Source of the DNA: Cucumis sativus
Lineage: Eukaryota; Streptophyta; Magnoliopsida; Cucurbitales; Cucurbitaceae
Length of the DNA stretch: 64,000 bases
Direction: 5' to 3'
Assembly: GCF_000004075.3 (NCBI RefSeq)
Contig: NC_026656.2
Coordinates: forward strand, 6,014,001-6,078,000
This document shows, one piece after another, positions 10,598 through 22,784 of this stretch (position 1 is the stretch's first letter; each line of letters opens with the position of its first letter). Both the position numbers and the translations under genes were made by a program. Under the pieces are notes generated by a model. That model was not told the DNA's origin. It saw only the letters and a program-made list of their open reading frames with translations, and did not search any database.

Positions 10598-13500
10598 TTA
10601 AATATCCAAATCTGAGAGTCCAACGGAGCCAACATGATCAGGCACATCGCTACAAAACTCACAAGTAATACTTGTGGGTGTTAGACGAAGGGATTTATGG
10701 ATTCTATCTTCTAACCAAGACAATCTTTTCTCAAGACTCAACACTCCAATATGCATTATCCTAATATCAACTTGTGCGGCTCTAGCACATGCTCGTAGCA
10801 ATATGTAGTAATCAGCATGAGCAGCATATGTCAGTGCACCCTCGTCGATCTTCCTTGAGTAGTGAAGGTAATCGAATCTCTTTGGGTTAATCCTTGGGGG
10901 AATGTAGCAGAACCTTTTCTCCTCCATGTCGAGTTTCAGTTGTCTGATCGCTTCATTTATGGAAGTTAGGGATGAAGCCGCTTTGTCTACGGAGGATTGT
11001 TCATCATCATCACTATTGTCTAAACTTTTTGATGAATGACTTTGCCGAGAGTCAATTGACCCAGTTCTGTTATTCAATGATTCTCTGCTAATACGGTCTT
11101 CTTCGCCTTTGACTTTCTTACTTTCGTTGGATAATCGATCATTGGAACCTTCCCTCAATCTCTTTTGATTGGAAGCAGCATTTTGATCCACATCTTCTGT
11201 TTGATCGTAATCCTGCTAACAATTTTTCTTTTTCTAGTTAGGAATTATGCTTGCATTATGATTGTTGCTTTCCAACTAAAAAACATTGATATGGTAAGAA
11301 TCATACCAACAACAGATAGTAATATTGCAAAGTAGAAACACTATTATATCCCAGTCATTTTTTCAACATCTATGCACAGATTAATTTCGCCAGATAAAAT
11401 CTTTTCCCAATATCTAGGTACACAAGACTTAAGCATGATAGTCGTTAATCATTTACCTTTTCATTCTGATAATAATTCCATAATTTTTCGATCATCTTTT
11501 GTTCATCGTGATCATCAATAAACAAAGACTCCGAACCAGCAAAGGCAACATCCTTACAGTATTGAAGATAGGTCGGCAAGTCTTTAGAGTATTCTGCCAA
11601 CACAATTTTGAGAACTATCAAATGGTAATTTAATAAGAAACAAAAGCGAACAGTAATGGTAAGAGTAATAAGTAAAAGCAAATGTATTACTAAGGTTGGT
11701 CTAATTTTAAAAATACAATAATAATGAAATCATACCATAAGTTTCAGCAATCTCATGATAGCGAGCTTCAATTTTGCGAAGAAACTCTGTAGTGGTGAGA
11801 TGGGGGTTCTCTGGAGAAACAGATGGATTATCCACATCGTGTGAAGTAAATCCGGGTCTGTTTTCACTATCAGCCTGCATGTTACTAAAATTATTAGCAG
11901 GACTTGAATGCGTCTTCTGATGTGGTGGGAAACATGAAGCACAATCAACAGACAAACTCTTTTCCCATTCTCCAAAACCATGGAGATTATACAGAATTCT
12001 CATTGCTATAATTAGAATTGACATTACACAAACACGAGAGGGAAGTCTCAATTCATTGGTTGATAACCACAAATCAGGAGGCATTGACCACTCATAAATG
12101 CGGCAAGCATGAGGTAAAATCTTATCAACAGGAAGGGCCAGCTTGTTGAGATAACGACAAGCTATTGAATGAAAATTAACTGGAGGAAGATTTAACCCTA
12201 TGGTATGAGCTATCGATGCTGCCAGCGATTCTAATTTCTGCAGCGACGAAATTCGAGAGGGCCTATGCATAAGCTTTGAACTTATAGGACAAGCCCTTGA
12301 AGTTTTCCCAATGCGACTTTCAATGTCAACAAAAGCAGCATAATATGGAAGTTTCCCCTCAAGTGACCACTTTATTATGTCTGTTGGCAAAATTGCTTCC
12401 CGAGCAACATGGCAAGCCAAAAACGAAACAGCTAATGTACTAAATAATGGTATCTTCTTTCTTAAAGATTTAACCCATAAAACTACTACTCGTTGACCAT
12501 AAAAGTTGTGGGGTTCGTCTTTATGGCTAGAGCAAACACGTCTTATGCGTTCAGGATCTGTTGAGTGAAGAAACATTCAGTTTGCAACTAAAATGAATAA
12601 GAAATACAGCAAGAACTCAAAATACTGAGATGGTGAAAATAGTTAAACATAAAAATAAATTAAAAAAACTCAACCAACACTAAGATGGTGAAAAAAGGTA
12701 CTTGCAAAACTGTAGGATGTCAGACAAAATGAAGCACTGTTACAAAGAATCTTGGGAGAAAGGCATCACATATGACCATATAGACTAAAAACTATGATAT
12801 TTGAATATGCAAACGATATTATAGGCTAAAATGACCAATGCAATATCATTGGCCACCCCTACACTAATGAGAACATTGAGAAGAGAATATGGATGAATTT
12901 GATTCATCCTTTTTTATGGATTACATGGAAGGAGAGAAACAACTGCCTTTTCAACGACAAGGAAAGCACTTTTGATAACTTTTCTGAACTTATGCTATGA
13001 CTTGGTGCAAACGTATATCTTTCATTTCTATAGTTTGTACAGACTATCCTCTCTTTTGACCAATTGGAGTTGTAACTCTGTTGAATTGGGCTGCAGCCTC
13101 TTTCTCTAAATTTCATACATCTGAGAGATTTGTTTCTTTAGTTAAAAAAAAAGTTTAGTTTTCAAGACAACCATCAGAATTCACCATGTTTAAAATAATC
13201 AAACAAAAGGTATACATTAAAAGTCTCCTACCCACAAGTACCACTTTTAAATCTGAAGCTAAAGATTTCAGTTAAAACTTTCAAGCATCAAAATGATTAT
13301 AATGGACAATCAAATATAAACAAGAACTTTAAGTGGAAGTAACGAGTTAACAAACCTAGGCATTGGCTTTCAGATTCCTGGACGGTCTGAAAGGCCCAAT
13401 CCTCATCAAAAACCCGTGTAGCAGTCACAAACCTCAACCAAATGCTCGCAGCCAACCCACAAATTATAGGGGTTGCCTTAAATTCCTTCACCAAAACTTC

Positions 13501-13989
13501 GCACTGAAGCTCCATAATCAGCTGCAACCCCATTACATACCTCATCCTCACTTCATCAGCATACTCCTCAAAACTTGGTTTTCCAGATAGCACATCACCA
13601 GACCCAAAATCCTCTGGACCAGTAGGCCCGACACCATCGTTTAACATCACAATGTCACCATCCTTTCCACCTACATTGCCAGATGGGTCTTCCATTAAAT
13701 TAAGACTATCCCAGAACTCAGACTGACTTGTACCAAAAAGTGATTGAGACTGAGATAGGGGTTCCACCTTCAACACGGTTGGATTACGGCGGCGAGTGTG
13801 AGATTGTGAGTAGATTGGGGCACCAGATTTACCAACATCTCTTAAAACCAAATCCTCCTCAGCAACACCAGTGTCGATGATGTCATCAGCCTGGGAACCA
13901 CATTGAAGGCAGTAGAAGAAGCCATCAAAACCATCTGTAAGCCCAATGCTGCCACAGTTGTAGCAAGACAAGTTGCTGGGGTCTGCCAT
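10598..13989 (-). CDS. MEE12: TAF1B-like RNA polymerase I initiation factor (MEE12)
   Basis: Four exons on the minus strand, 13989-13356, 12557-11736, 11593-11457 and 11212-10598, join in frame to 735 aa with GT-AG introns. The N-terminus is a zinc ribbon with C9, C12, C27 and C30, followed by an acidic linker and a helical region (exons 1-2) in the position of the TFIIB-like cyclin folds. This is the layout of TAF1B/Rrn7, the TFIIB-like subunit that recruits RNA polymerase I to the rDNA promoter. The Arabidopsis counterpart is MEE12, needed in the female gametophyte and embryo. The C-terminus is charged and low in complexity (exon 4). Intron 1 (798 bp) contains a sense-opposed LINE tail. The start at 13989 is the first ATG before the zinc ribbon. 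The exact ortholog name is from memory. Confidence 0.86.
12900..13151 (+). pseudogene. LINE ORF2 3'-end relic in TAF1B intron 1
   Basis: Read on the plus strand, 12905-12975 encodes LWITWKERNNCLFNDKEST, which resembles the C-terminal W-x-x-W-K-E-R-N-x-x-x-F region of plant LINE reverse-transcriptase ORFs. Stops follow soon after, and a short A-rich tail sits near 13142-13151. The fragment opposes the host gene and lies wholly in its intron. The rest of the element is missing, as expected of 5'-truncated LINE insertions. Confidence 0.6.
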
Positions 13990-16379
13990 TTGAGATCTTG
14001 AAGGTAAAATGGAAACGCAAAATTCAGAAAATGATTATCAATCAAATTATTATATGAATGAAATATTTAAACAACTCTCAGTTCGAAACCCTGATCAGAA
14101 TCCCAAAGAGTGCCCATAATGAATAAACCAACCAAAAACAACTTAAGCCTTAAACCAAACGCTCCAACTCAGTTCCAAATTACAATATAATCTCCAAGAG
14201 TTATAAACCAATTTACAGCACTTCAAACAAGTTTAGAAAGGTTGAAAGTGAGGTGTTATCTGTAAAAACTCAACTTTCTACTGCATGCATTCATAAGCTT
14301 GAAAATCTAAAATTCTTAAAAGATCAATTAAAATAAATAAAACATTTTCATAGAATAAAGGTCTAAAAGAATAAAATAATGGGACATAGATGAATAAAAT
14401 CCGAAGGCACGCTAGCACACCAAACATTTAAAGAATAAAATCATAAGACATAAATCCAGCAGAAGTCTTAATTAGGACCTAAATATAAATCCAAGTTTAA
14501 ACCCAAAGAAACCGAATATCCGAAATAACCAAAAGGATTAAAACCAAACATCAAAATTCTCGCCCATAAGTGGTTTGACCCAAACCAACTCCAAAGCTTA
14601 TAGATCAACGAGAACCAAACACTAATTTACCGAAATACCCTATTAAATCCCAATGGATAATAGCTCTAAGCCTTTCAAAGGCCAAGATCAAGTCAATACT
14701 TAAACCAATTATTACTGGGTATCTAAGGGTCTACACAATGGCCTTAAAACTCACGAAACAACTCGCCGTAAACGAACCCGTACGTGCTAGACAGTAAGCT
14801 AATTCTCACTCAAGACCTCAATCCAACACTTAAAAACATGGGATATAAAGGGGGTTTAGCCTAATTTTTCATGGGTATTGGGTAAAACTCAACAAAAATC
14901 CATAAAACATCAATCCTTACCAAACAAAGGCCTTGACCCAAGCACCGGCGGCGAGCGGCGCGAGCAGCGGTGGACTGAAGAACAGGCTGTGCGGCTGTGA
15001 GGACCGGTTGGAGAGAGAGATAGGTACCGGCGGTGGCTAGGAGACGACAGTGGCGGTGGCCGGCGGCGGTAGTTTAGGAAAAGGAAGAAGGATGAGGTGA
15101 AAAAGAATATGAAACTGTTCAAATTTTGTTGGGAAAATAGACTAAATCACAAGAAAAATAATACAACTTTTATGTCAAAAATACTTTTCAACTTGCCAAC
15201 ATTAAAACATACTTTTACTCTTCATTTTGATTGAAAAAAATTTTGTTTAAAAAATATCATTAAGCTTCAAACAAAATAAAAAATATTAAGGAGAATTTCT
15301 AAAATCCATACATTTTACTAATATTTACCACATGTAACAAATTCTATCACGGATAGTAACTAATATGACATAGTGATAGAATTCAAAATTTTACTATAAT
15401 TGGTAAATATTTAAATTTATTTTGCTACTTTTAAAAATATCTAGTTTTTTATTTTATGATTAACTATATGTTAATTAAAACCACTATGGATTTCAAAAAG
15501 TTTTAAAAAGTTTTCTTCAACTTTAAAAGCTAAAAGTAAAATAATGTTTTTGTTTCTACACCACACAAATTGTTAATACCATCTTCCTTCTCTTTTTTTT
15601 TTCTCCCCTAATTTCATCCATCCAAATAAATAAATTAATAAAATTGAACATTTTAGTTAGGTATATTAACTCTAATAAGAATAAAGAGAACAATCGAGCA
15701 CAAAAGGATTTTAGACTTGAATGTTTTAACGAAGTTGTATATTAATAGTTTAGTATGTGTTAATAGAGAAATTCATTTTTTTATCTGACTCGTTCTTGTT
15801 TTCGAATCTTTAAGGAGAAATTTTATGTTTTAAATTAAGATTTTGGTTTTTTATTTTAAGTGTCGAGAAAATTGGTGTAAAAGTTGAATTAATGAGAACA
15901 TTTTTTTCTTTTTACTTTTTAGAAGTTGACGGGCGTTTATGAAATTTTACAATTGTTCAAGACTATTTTTAAACAAAACTTTAATGGTTTTCATATAAAA
16001 TTAATGGTAAATGGTATTTTTTGAACTTTTTTTTTCTAAACTTAAAGTCAATTTTTTAACTTTTGAATTTAGGAATATTTTTTACTCAAGCTACAAAGTT
16101 AAGGGACATTTTTAAAAATAAAATTTAGCCTTTTGTCCTTTCTTTGCACATTCCACGTGGTTATTGAATATGAAAAAGCAAACTTTAATAAGTAAACATT
16201 CAACTTTTATAAGTGTATTCAAATAAAACATAATAGAGGATTTAATTTGATACAATCATGTAATTAAGTCTGGAGCTTAAACTGATACACTTACAAAAAT
16301 ACAATATCTAAATTGATTCAATTATTAGTTTAAGGTTTAAATTGATACAACTTCAAAGTTTAGAGTTTAAATATGAGAA
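13990..16379. other. Intergenic with GC-rich island and MITE-like copy
   Basis: Upstream flank of TAF1B. Positions 14936-15075 form a sharply GC-rich island (many CCG/CGG triplets) in otherwise AT-rich DNA. On the minus strand the island is followed by a splice-donor-like tttggtaagg near 14926, so it could be an untranslated first exon, possibly of TAF1B, or a repeat-borne exon. A degenerate MITE-like segment with tctatcacggatag lies at about 15320-15415. No protein-coding gene was recognised. Confidence 0.4.
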
Positions 16380-16930
16380 AACTGGTGGATCTAACAGAGG
16401 TGCAATGCCAAACACAACGTCACTAACATTATATTCGACAAGAGGGTCATAACGAAAGCAAGCAAAAAAACAACATAGAAATTGATAACGCAGTTCGGTG
16501 CAAAATCATCTACATCTTAGGGGTAGTGTGTCCGATGGAATGAAACTTCATTATATAAAGAATTTAACAATTACAACAAAAGTACTTATGTGACAAATTT
16601 TCTCTAGAGTGACTCATGTATAGCTTGCTCTTCAACGTTTCAACTTAGACTCCTCTAAGTTTGAGTTCCCTCTACTTCCACAATATGCTTCTTCAAGTTT
16701 TGTGTGAGATCTACTCAATACAATATGCTTAGTCTCCCTTTTAAGAGTGAAATCTTCTCACGTTCACTACATTTAGGCTCCCCTAAATACTATATCAAAA
16801 GAGAACAACCTCTCAAGATCTACAATGGCTACTCAAAACACAACTTCAACGAGGAACACAAAGGTACTTAATAACAATACATGAAGGTTGAGGCTTAGAC
16901 AAGCTCTAAGCTCAAAACGTTCAATGTGCA
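16380..16930. mobile_element. LTR-like remnant
   Basis: Contains gataacgcagttcggtgc (16483-16500) followed by a segment reading like ctacatcttagggg, a combination seen in many plant retrotransposon LTRs. A related form, ggtaacctaattcgatgac, occurs at 40561-40579. The surrounding sequence is CT-rich and has no reading frame. Its ends were not found. Confidence 0.4.
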
Positions 16931-17029
16931 CACATTTTTCTCATAAGGTGGCTAACCTTAAAAAGGAAAAGAATAACGTATATATGGCTAGCCTAGAGAA
17001 TATTAGTTTAACTAAGGATAAATATTTCT

Positions 17030-18900
17030 TGCATGAGAAATAAGGGTGGGCATTTGTCGGGCAAGGTCGGTTTCCATTTAAAACTGATGTCAAAATCAGA
17101 CTAATCGATTTATAAGGGAAACAAATGACACTCCGACCGCTATGAAGGAAACTGATTGTTCGAACTGCTGAAACAGTTCATGCAGTTTAGTTAATCAATC
17201 ATGAACGCGACTTAGTGGAGAAGTGACCACCTAGACATTCTACGTAAATCTCTCCGCGAGATAGCACACAAAATGCTTAGTAAGCAGATTAAATTCAACC
17301 AACAACTTAAATACTAAATATGAACTTAAATGATATAAGAAAACTTCATTAATATTTAAAAATCAGAATACATTCAACACTTAGTACAAGGTTCCTTTCA
17401 AAAGAATTATACACAAACTCAAACGACATTTAGAGTACTCCTCTTGCCTAGCTTCTACATATTATACGAGTTGACAGTGGCCACTACTAAACTGATGTGT
17501 TTCCAAATGGAACAGTAAGCGATCAAGGCTGCAAGCTCAATCCTGGATGTCCTCCGCTACCTGGGGGCAGGAGGGATAAAACAAACTATTTGAAATATTA
17601 AACGAAAATGTCTAGCGAGTAAAGTCTTTTATCAACACTTATGATAAATCAATTTTTGTTTTAATGCGTTACAATGATTTCGCCAAATCACTTTGTCTTC
17701 GTAGAAAAGAATATGGAGTTTAAAGCAATTTATTTCAATGTGTTAGGCAATTAACACCATTTAAATCTCATTATCAATCATTTACAAATCGTATGAAAAC
17801 TCATTTCCTTTTAAACCAAACTTAAGACTCATAAATGCGAATAAACATATTCATCATCATTCTTCTGATAATCACAGTACATAATCATTCTGCTTATTTA
17901 ATTACATCTTTGTACTATTTCTTCAACTCAAACGTTTACCACACTCTTTTGCCAAGTTGCAGTTATGCAGAGTAGCCTCAATACATTTAGCAAGTCTCAT
18001 CAATTCTACCACGCATAACACATCTTCTAATGCCAGATCACACAGCAAGCAAAGAACATCTCATACCAGATTACACAACAAGGATAAGACATCCCATACT
18101 AGATCACACAACAAGTATAAGGCATTCTCATCGCATAGAGTACAAAAGATCATCATTTAATTCTTTCAATTCATATCAAATTTTATGCATTTATAAACCG
18201 CATGCATTTGAAAAATCACATATCTTGAGGCTTAATGGAAATATTTTTAAGGATTTAAACACATTGGAAATCATTTTTTAAAAAACGTTTTAAAGAAGAA
18301 CCACTCACAATCTATGCGCTTCCTCGCCTAACTCCTTAGCTGAGAACTCCCCTACTCTTTCTTGCAACTCCGGCCCAGATTCAAGCTCTTTTGAAAATTT
18401 TCTCGATTCTTTCTCGAGTAAGCTCATGGTAAAAACAGCTTCAAAATGGTCAAATTTCACCTATTTATGTCTTTTTATGACACTTTCCATGCTGAAATGA
18501 TTACTTATGCCCGACAGTAAGAATGGTCCAATGTCAAAACACCACGTTTCAACGCCACATACTTATCCTAAATTTTATTGAGTGGCAAAGTCAAATCAAT
18601 TGCTGACTTTCTGACACAAGGGTGATGTCACTATTTTCTGGTGAAGTAAGCTCAAAACATATAACAGTTCCTCGCATAGCCTTCATCGCACAGACATCTA
18701 ATTGCATTGGCTACTTTTGTCGCATGAAATCTTATCGTGTAAGGTAGAACACGATCAGGGCCACACACACCGTTAAACTATGAAGCCATGTGAGTGGAAG
18801 GTCTAAAAGCATGCTTGGGTTTTTGTATTTTATCTATGCATAAACTTCTATCTTAGCTTTATCATGCTAGCCTATAAGCGAGTAACTATCAAGCAACTGA
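17030..18900. mobile_element. Degraded LTR-retrotransposon non-coding region
   Basis: No credible reading frame. The start (gggtgggcatttgtcgg near 17045) resembles hAT-type element ends. The remainder looks like retrotransposon LTR or leader sequence, with the tandem array at 18019-18121 and a TATA-like element near 18467. The borders between nested pieces cannot be set by eye. Confidence 0.35.
18019..18121. repeat. Three-copy tandem repeat, about 34 bp
   Basis: Units begin acatcttct (18019), aacatctca (18055) and acatcccat (18089). Each contains a variant of ccagatcacacaacaag and ends in a variant of gataag. Copies differ at several positions. The array lies in the degraded LTR region, so it is probably a variable-number block of that element. 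Confidence 0.7.
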
Positions 18901-18949
18901 ATGAGATCATACTTAAAAATGTACGTTCCTATTTATGCGTTGCTGCTTC

Positions 18950-19207
18950 TTAAAGATCTGCATGTCGTGTAAGTTTTCCTCTCTCACTCAAGTGTAATTT
19001 CCATACAAATGTAGGAAGCTTAGCTCTCATAAGTAATGGTCTAGCAATTAGTTGCAAATGTTTTATAAATGATTTTGCTAAACCATTTTGTGTATAAATA
19101 TAAGTTACAAGATGTTCAATACTTATTGTTGTGAGATTTATAGTTGTTCTTTCTCTTCGAAGATCGCATGCGAGATTGAGTGTGCAAATTGATTTCGTGC
19201 CTCTCAT
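18950..19207 (-). pseudogene. Ty1/copia integrase fragment
   Basis: An open minus-strand frame contains YIYTQNGLAKSFIKHLQLIA and RPLLMRAKLPTFVW. These match the plant copia integrase core around its catalytic region (consensus H-T-Q-N-G-L-A-E-S-x-I-K-R). The usual glutamate after NGLA is lysine here, so the catalytic Glu appears lost. Both sides are truncated. It lies 3' of the RNase H fragment on the same strand, whereas integrase precedes RT in an intact copia, so it belongs to another or rearranged copy. Confidence 0.75.
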
Positions 19208-19481
19208 CGCCTTAATAATAATTTCGTTGATCTATCATTTAAGGATCTATTTATGTAATTTGCGATGCGAGGAGACAAGATTATGTGATAAAAGGCACTA
19301 ACTTTGCCTTTAGGCGAGGAACATGCTATAAAAGGTATATTTTCTTGCCATGATTTGGTACTTCTTCTAAGTCATGGAGACTTCATCATTATCCACAAAA
19401 TTATGGATCACTCAAGGGTTTTAGTAACATCCATCTAGTCCATTAAAGGTTGTCTGCACAATGGGCTAGGGACCATCATGT

Positions 19482-19898
19482 CTATTGCAACAGACCACCC
19501 AATAAGAGGCTATGACCATCAAGTCTATCGCAATAGACCACATAAATCAAGTGCAATGGATCTCTGAAAGGCTTTAGGCCCATGTTCATTAAGGAATCTA
19601 GAACCACTTTCCTTGTTAGTCCTTTGGTTAAAGGATCGGTCAGGTTCTTCTTAGATCGAACAAACTTTAAGGAAATGGTTCCTTCCTTTAGCAAATGTTT
19701 CACAGCTCCATGTCTAAGACGCATATGTCTTCTTTTGCCATTATAAACACCGTTCTTGGCAATACTTACGACAGCTTGTGAATCACAGTGTATGGACACA
19801 TATACAGATGTCCCCCACAATGGTACATCTCCTAGTAGACTTTTAATCCACTCAGCCTCTTGTCCTGCCAACTCTAATGCTATAAACTTGGATTCCAT
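19482..19898 (-). pseudogene. Ty1/copia RNase H fragment
   Basis: A 138-residue open frame holds the C-terminal RNase H region of a copia polyprotein: ESKFIALELAGQEAEWIKSL, an IHCDSQAVVSIAKN segment, and RHMRLRHGAVKHLLKEGTIS followed by DPLTKGL. These are the usual motifs for the RNase H domain and polyprotein end. It follows the RT fragment on the same strand at the expected distance, so the two are probably one degraded element. Confidence 0.85.
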
Positions 19899-20204
19899 AG
19901 TGGATTTGACTATGCAAGTCTGTTTTGTAGACTTTCAAGATATTGCTCCTCCCCTGAGCAGAAATACATACCTACTAATAGAGCTTACCTCATCGTTATT
20001 TGTAACCCAGTTTGCATCACAATTAAGGCTCTAATACTAAAGTCCAAACAATTATTTTTCGTTCCTTTAAGATATTTCAACAGATGACGTAAGGCATCCT
20101 AGTGGTATTTGTCAGGATTATGTGTATATCTACTTAATCTACTGACAACATATGCAATGTCAAGTCTAGTGTAGTTCATTAAATACATAATACTACCTAT
20201 GATC

Positions 20205-21120
20205 TTTGCATATTACGGTTGAGATATACTCACTTCTTTTATTTTATTAAGATGTTTACCAACATCATATGGAGTTTTTACTGGAGAGACATAGAAGGAA
20301 TCAAATTTCTTTAGTATTTTCTCAATGTAGTGTGATTGAGACAAGGATAAACCATTTTCATTTTTCCTAATTTTAACACCTAGAATTATGTTTGCTTTTC
20401 CTAGGTCTTTAATTTCAAAGTGTGACGACATGAACAACTTAGTATCTTTTATTAACACCATGTCCGTCCCAAAGATCAACATGTCATTAACATATAAACA
20501 TGTTAATATGCAGTTAGCTCCAGACATCTTTGAATAAACACATGTATCTGAGGAATTTACCTTAAATCCATTGTTTATTAAAGTATCATTAAATTTTTCG
20601 TACCGTTGTTTAGGAGCCTGCTTAAGACCATAGAGAGATTTTTTAAGTTTGCATACTTTGTTTTCTTGGCAAGGAAATTTGAATCATTCTGGTTGAGTCA
20701 TATAGATTTCTTCTTCTAAATCACCATTTAGAAAGACAATTTTTACATTCATTTGGTGAATAAGAATGTTGTGTATGGCAACTAGCACAATTAAGGCTCT
20801 AATAGTGGTTATCCTAGTTACAGAGGAATATGTGTCAAAGTAATCAATACCTTGCTTTTGAGTATACTCTACCACCACTAATCTTGCCTTGTATCTTTCT
20901 ATTGACCCATTTGATCTTATTTTTCTTTTGAAGATCTACACTTAATTGGTTTACTTCCTTTAGGAAGGTCTACAAATTTTCATGTTTGATTCATGGTTAG
21001 TGAATCCAATTTTCTCTTAATAGCCTCATTCCACGTACTGAACTCTACAGAGCTTAAGGTCTCTTGGTAAGTTTTAGGATCTTCTTCATCTTTTACTTCT
21101 TCTATGTTCTAATTCATACC
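20205..21120 (-). pseudogene. Ty1/copia reverse transcriptase, broken
   Basis: Minus-strand pieces in copia order. About 21030-20880 is the approach to RT (a SIERYKARL-like segment). 20878-20684 includes TQKQGIDYFDTYSSVTRITT and FLNGDLEEEIYMTQPE. 20650-20540 includes KVCKLKKSLYGLKQAPKQ. 20527-20213 includes LTCLYVNDMLIFGTD and DLGKANIILGVKI. The catalytic YVDD box reads YVND, and there are in-frame stops near 20684 and 20213, so the copy is dead. It is cut off 5' near 21125, where unrelated LTR-like sequence begins. Confidence 0.88.
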
Positions 21121-21124
21121 TTAT

Positions 21125-21330
21125 GTTAGAAGCATCAAACTCAGAGTTATATCAAAGTTTGACTAAAGTCAACAATTTGACTTTGACCAAAGTTAGTGAA
21201 AAAATCCAACATTTTGTTGGATAATCCCACTAACTTTAGTGAGCTAGGTGTTACCTTATGGTGAAGACAATAACCCCACTAGATGTAGTTATCAAGCAAT
21301 AACATAGAAGTTCAGAGCACGAGTTAAACC
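21125..21330 (+). mobile_element. LTR-like fragment shared with the window start
   Basis: Positions 21193-21245 match 838-890 over about 50 bp with few differences, in the same orientation. The fragment abuts the 5' break of the opposite-strand copia RT relic, so it is a separate insertion. No coding sequence. Confidence 0.5.
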
Positions 21331-22784
21331 AGAGCATTTAGTACCCTAATCCCCTTATCCCCTAATAAGATCAACGATGGAGTAGAGTTATCCAACGGCT
21401 CCTCAAAGTAGGGTTACATCGTTGGCCCCCTCATTCCCAATGACGTTGAAATAGTACATCGCTTGACATTGCTAAGAGGTAGGAGTTTCTAAGATAACGT
21501 ATATCAACTCCATAGAAATGAGTTTCCTTCCACTTAAGGTCAAAGGTAAAGTCTTATCATTTGACTTCCCTCTGTTCTAATGCCATTTTCCCCTTTAATC
21601 GTCCACTTTTAGCCACTACTTTGTATTTGGGAATGAATAATTATATTTTGATGTATATAACCCTGGCCCCTGAAAATAACAAAAATTTTGAAGGTAGGAG
21701 AGGTTCGATTGCAAGTTTGTGAGAATTATGTAAGGATAACTATAATAGTTAGCAATTTTAGAAATAATAATAAAATATATAACAACATTTAAAAAAAATA
21801 TTGTAAATATAACAAAGACTAACAGTTAATAGACCATAATATAGCAAAGACTATCGTTAATAGATCATTAATAGACTTTGACAGATTTTGTATACTTGTA
21901 ATTGTTTTAAAATGTTGATATATATGTTAATATTTTTTAGTCTAATTGTTATATTTGCAACTATTCCATTGAGTAAGTCTCGAGTCATTGTTTGTTTTAA
22001 GCTTTCTTAAGTTCTTGAGTTGTATTCAATTTATAATCATTGGGGGCGTTGACACCAATAATCTTTTGGGATATGCATGTGGTTAAGATTTCTTTTGGGA
22101 TATGCAAATTGTCTCATCAAAATTGGGTAGTAGCATTGTTAACTATTGTTTGATTTCAAGAGTTCAAGATGAATCTAAAACCTAGCCATATATAAAAATG
22201 TAGCTTTTCTTTCCCAAAACTAAACCCATCTCAATCAAATTAATTTAAACTGAGTAAATAAACATAAAATTATTTGTAAAATAAAATAAAGTGAAAAATT
22301 AGCCAAACCTCAAATCATGGATACTTAAACAGATACCCAACCTTCATTTTAAAGTTCTGACCAAAGTTTTCAATTTCCTTCCCAAACAAAACACCAAGTA
22401 AAGCAATGTTTTCAGCAAGTGTAACATATAAAAATCATCAAAGGAGTAAAGTAATACTCTGAAAAGACAATGTTGGCATTGCTTCCACATTAATTATGTC
22501 CCATCTTCCAAAGATCCAAATGAAGAAAAACCTAATTGGTATACTCCCTGCTAAGTTTGCTCATAATTTGAATAGATTACAGATTAATGTTTTAATTTTT
22601 ATTATTGAACAGTAAAAAAAATCCCACAGAAGAATCCCCGCTGGAACAATATCAAGGACAGCATTCCAACTTAACATGAAGATCAATGGAATTAAAAGAA
22701 AAATGAGTTTATTTTTCATTTAAAAAATGGAAAAAAGAAATGAACCTTGCCCAACATGTTCTTCAGATATACATAGAAGTTGAC
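21331..22784. other. Intergenic with one MITE-like copy
   Basis: 3' flank of the FMN hydrolase gene. A copy of the AT-rich MITE-like family lies at about 21775-21972 (ends ttgttatatttgcaacta). Part of the remainder near 22300-22780 may be 3' UTR or downstream flank of the hydrolase. No gene was seen. Confidence 0.4.
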
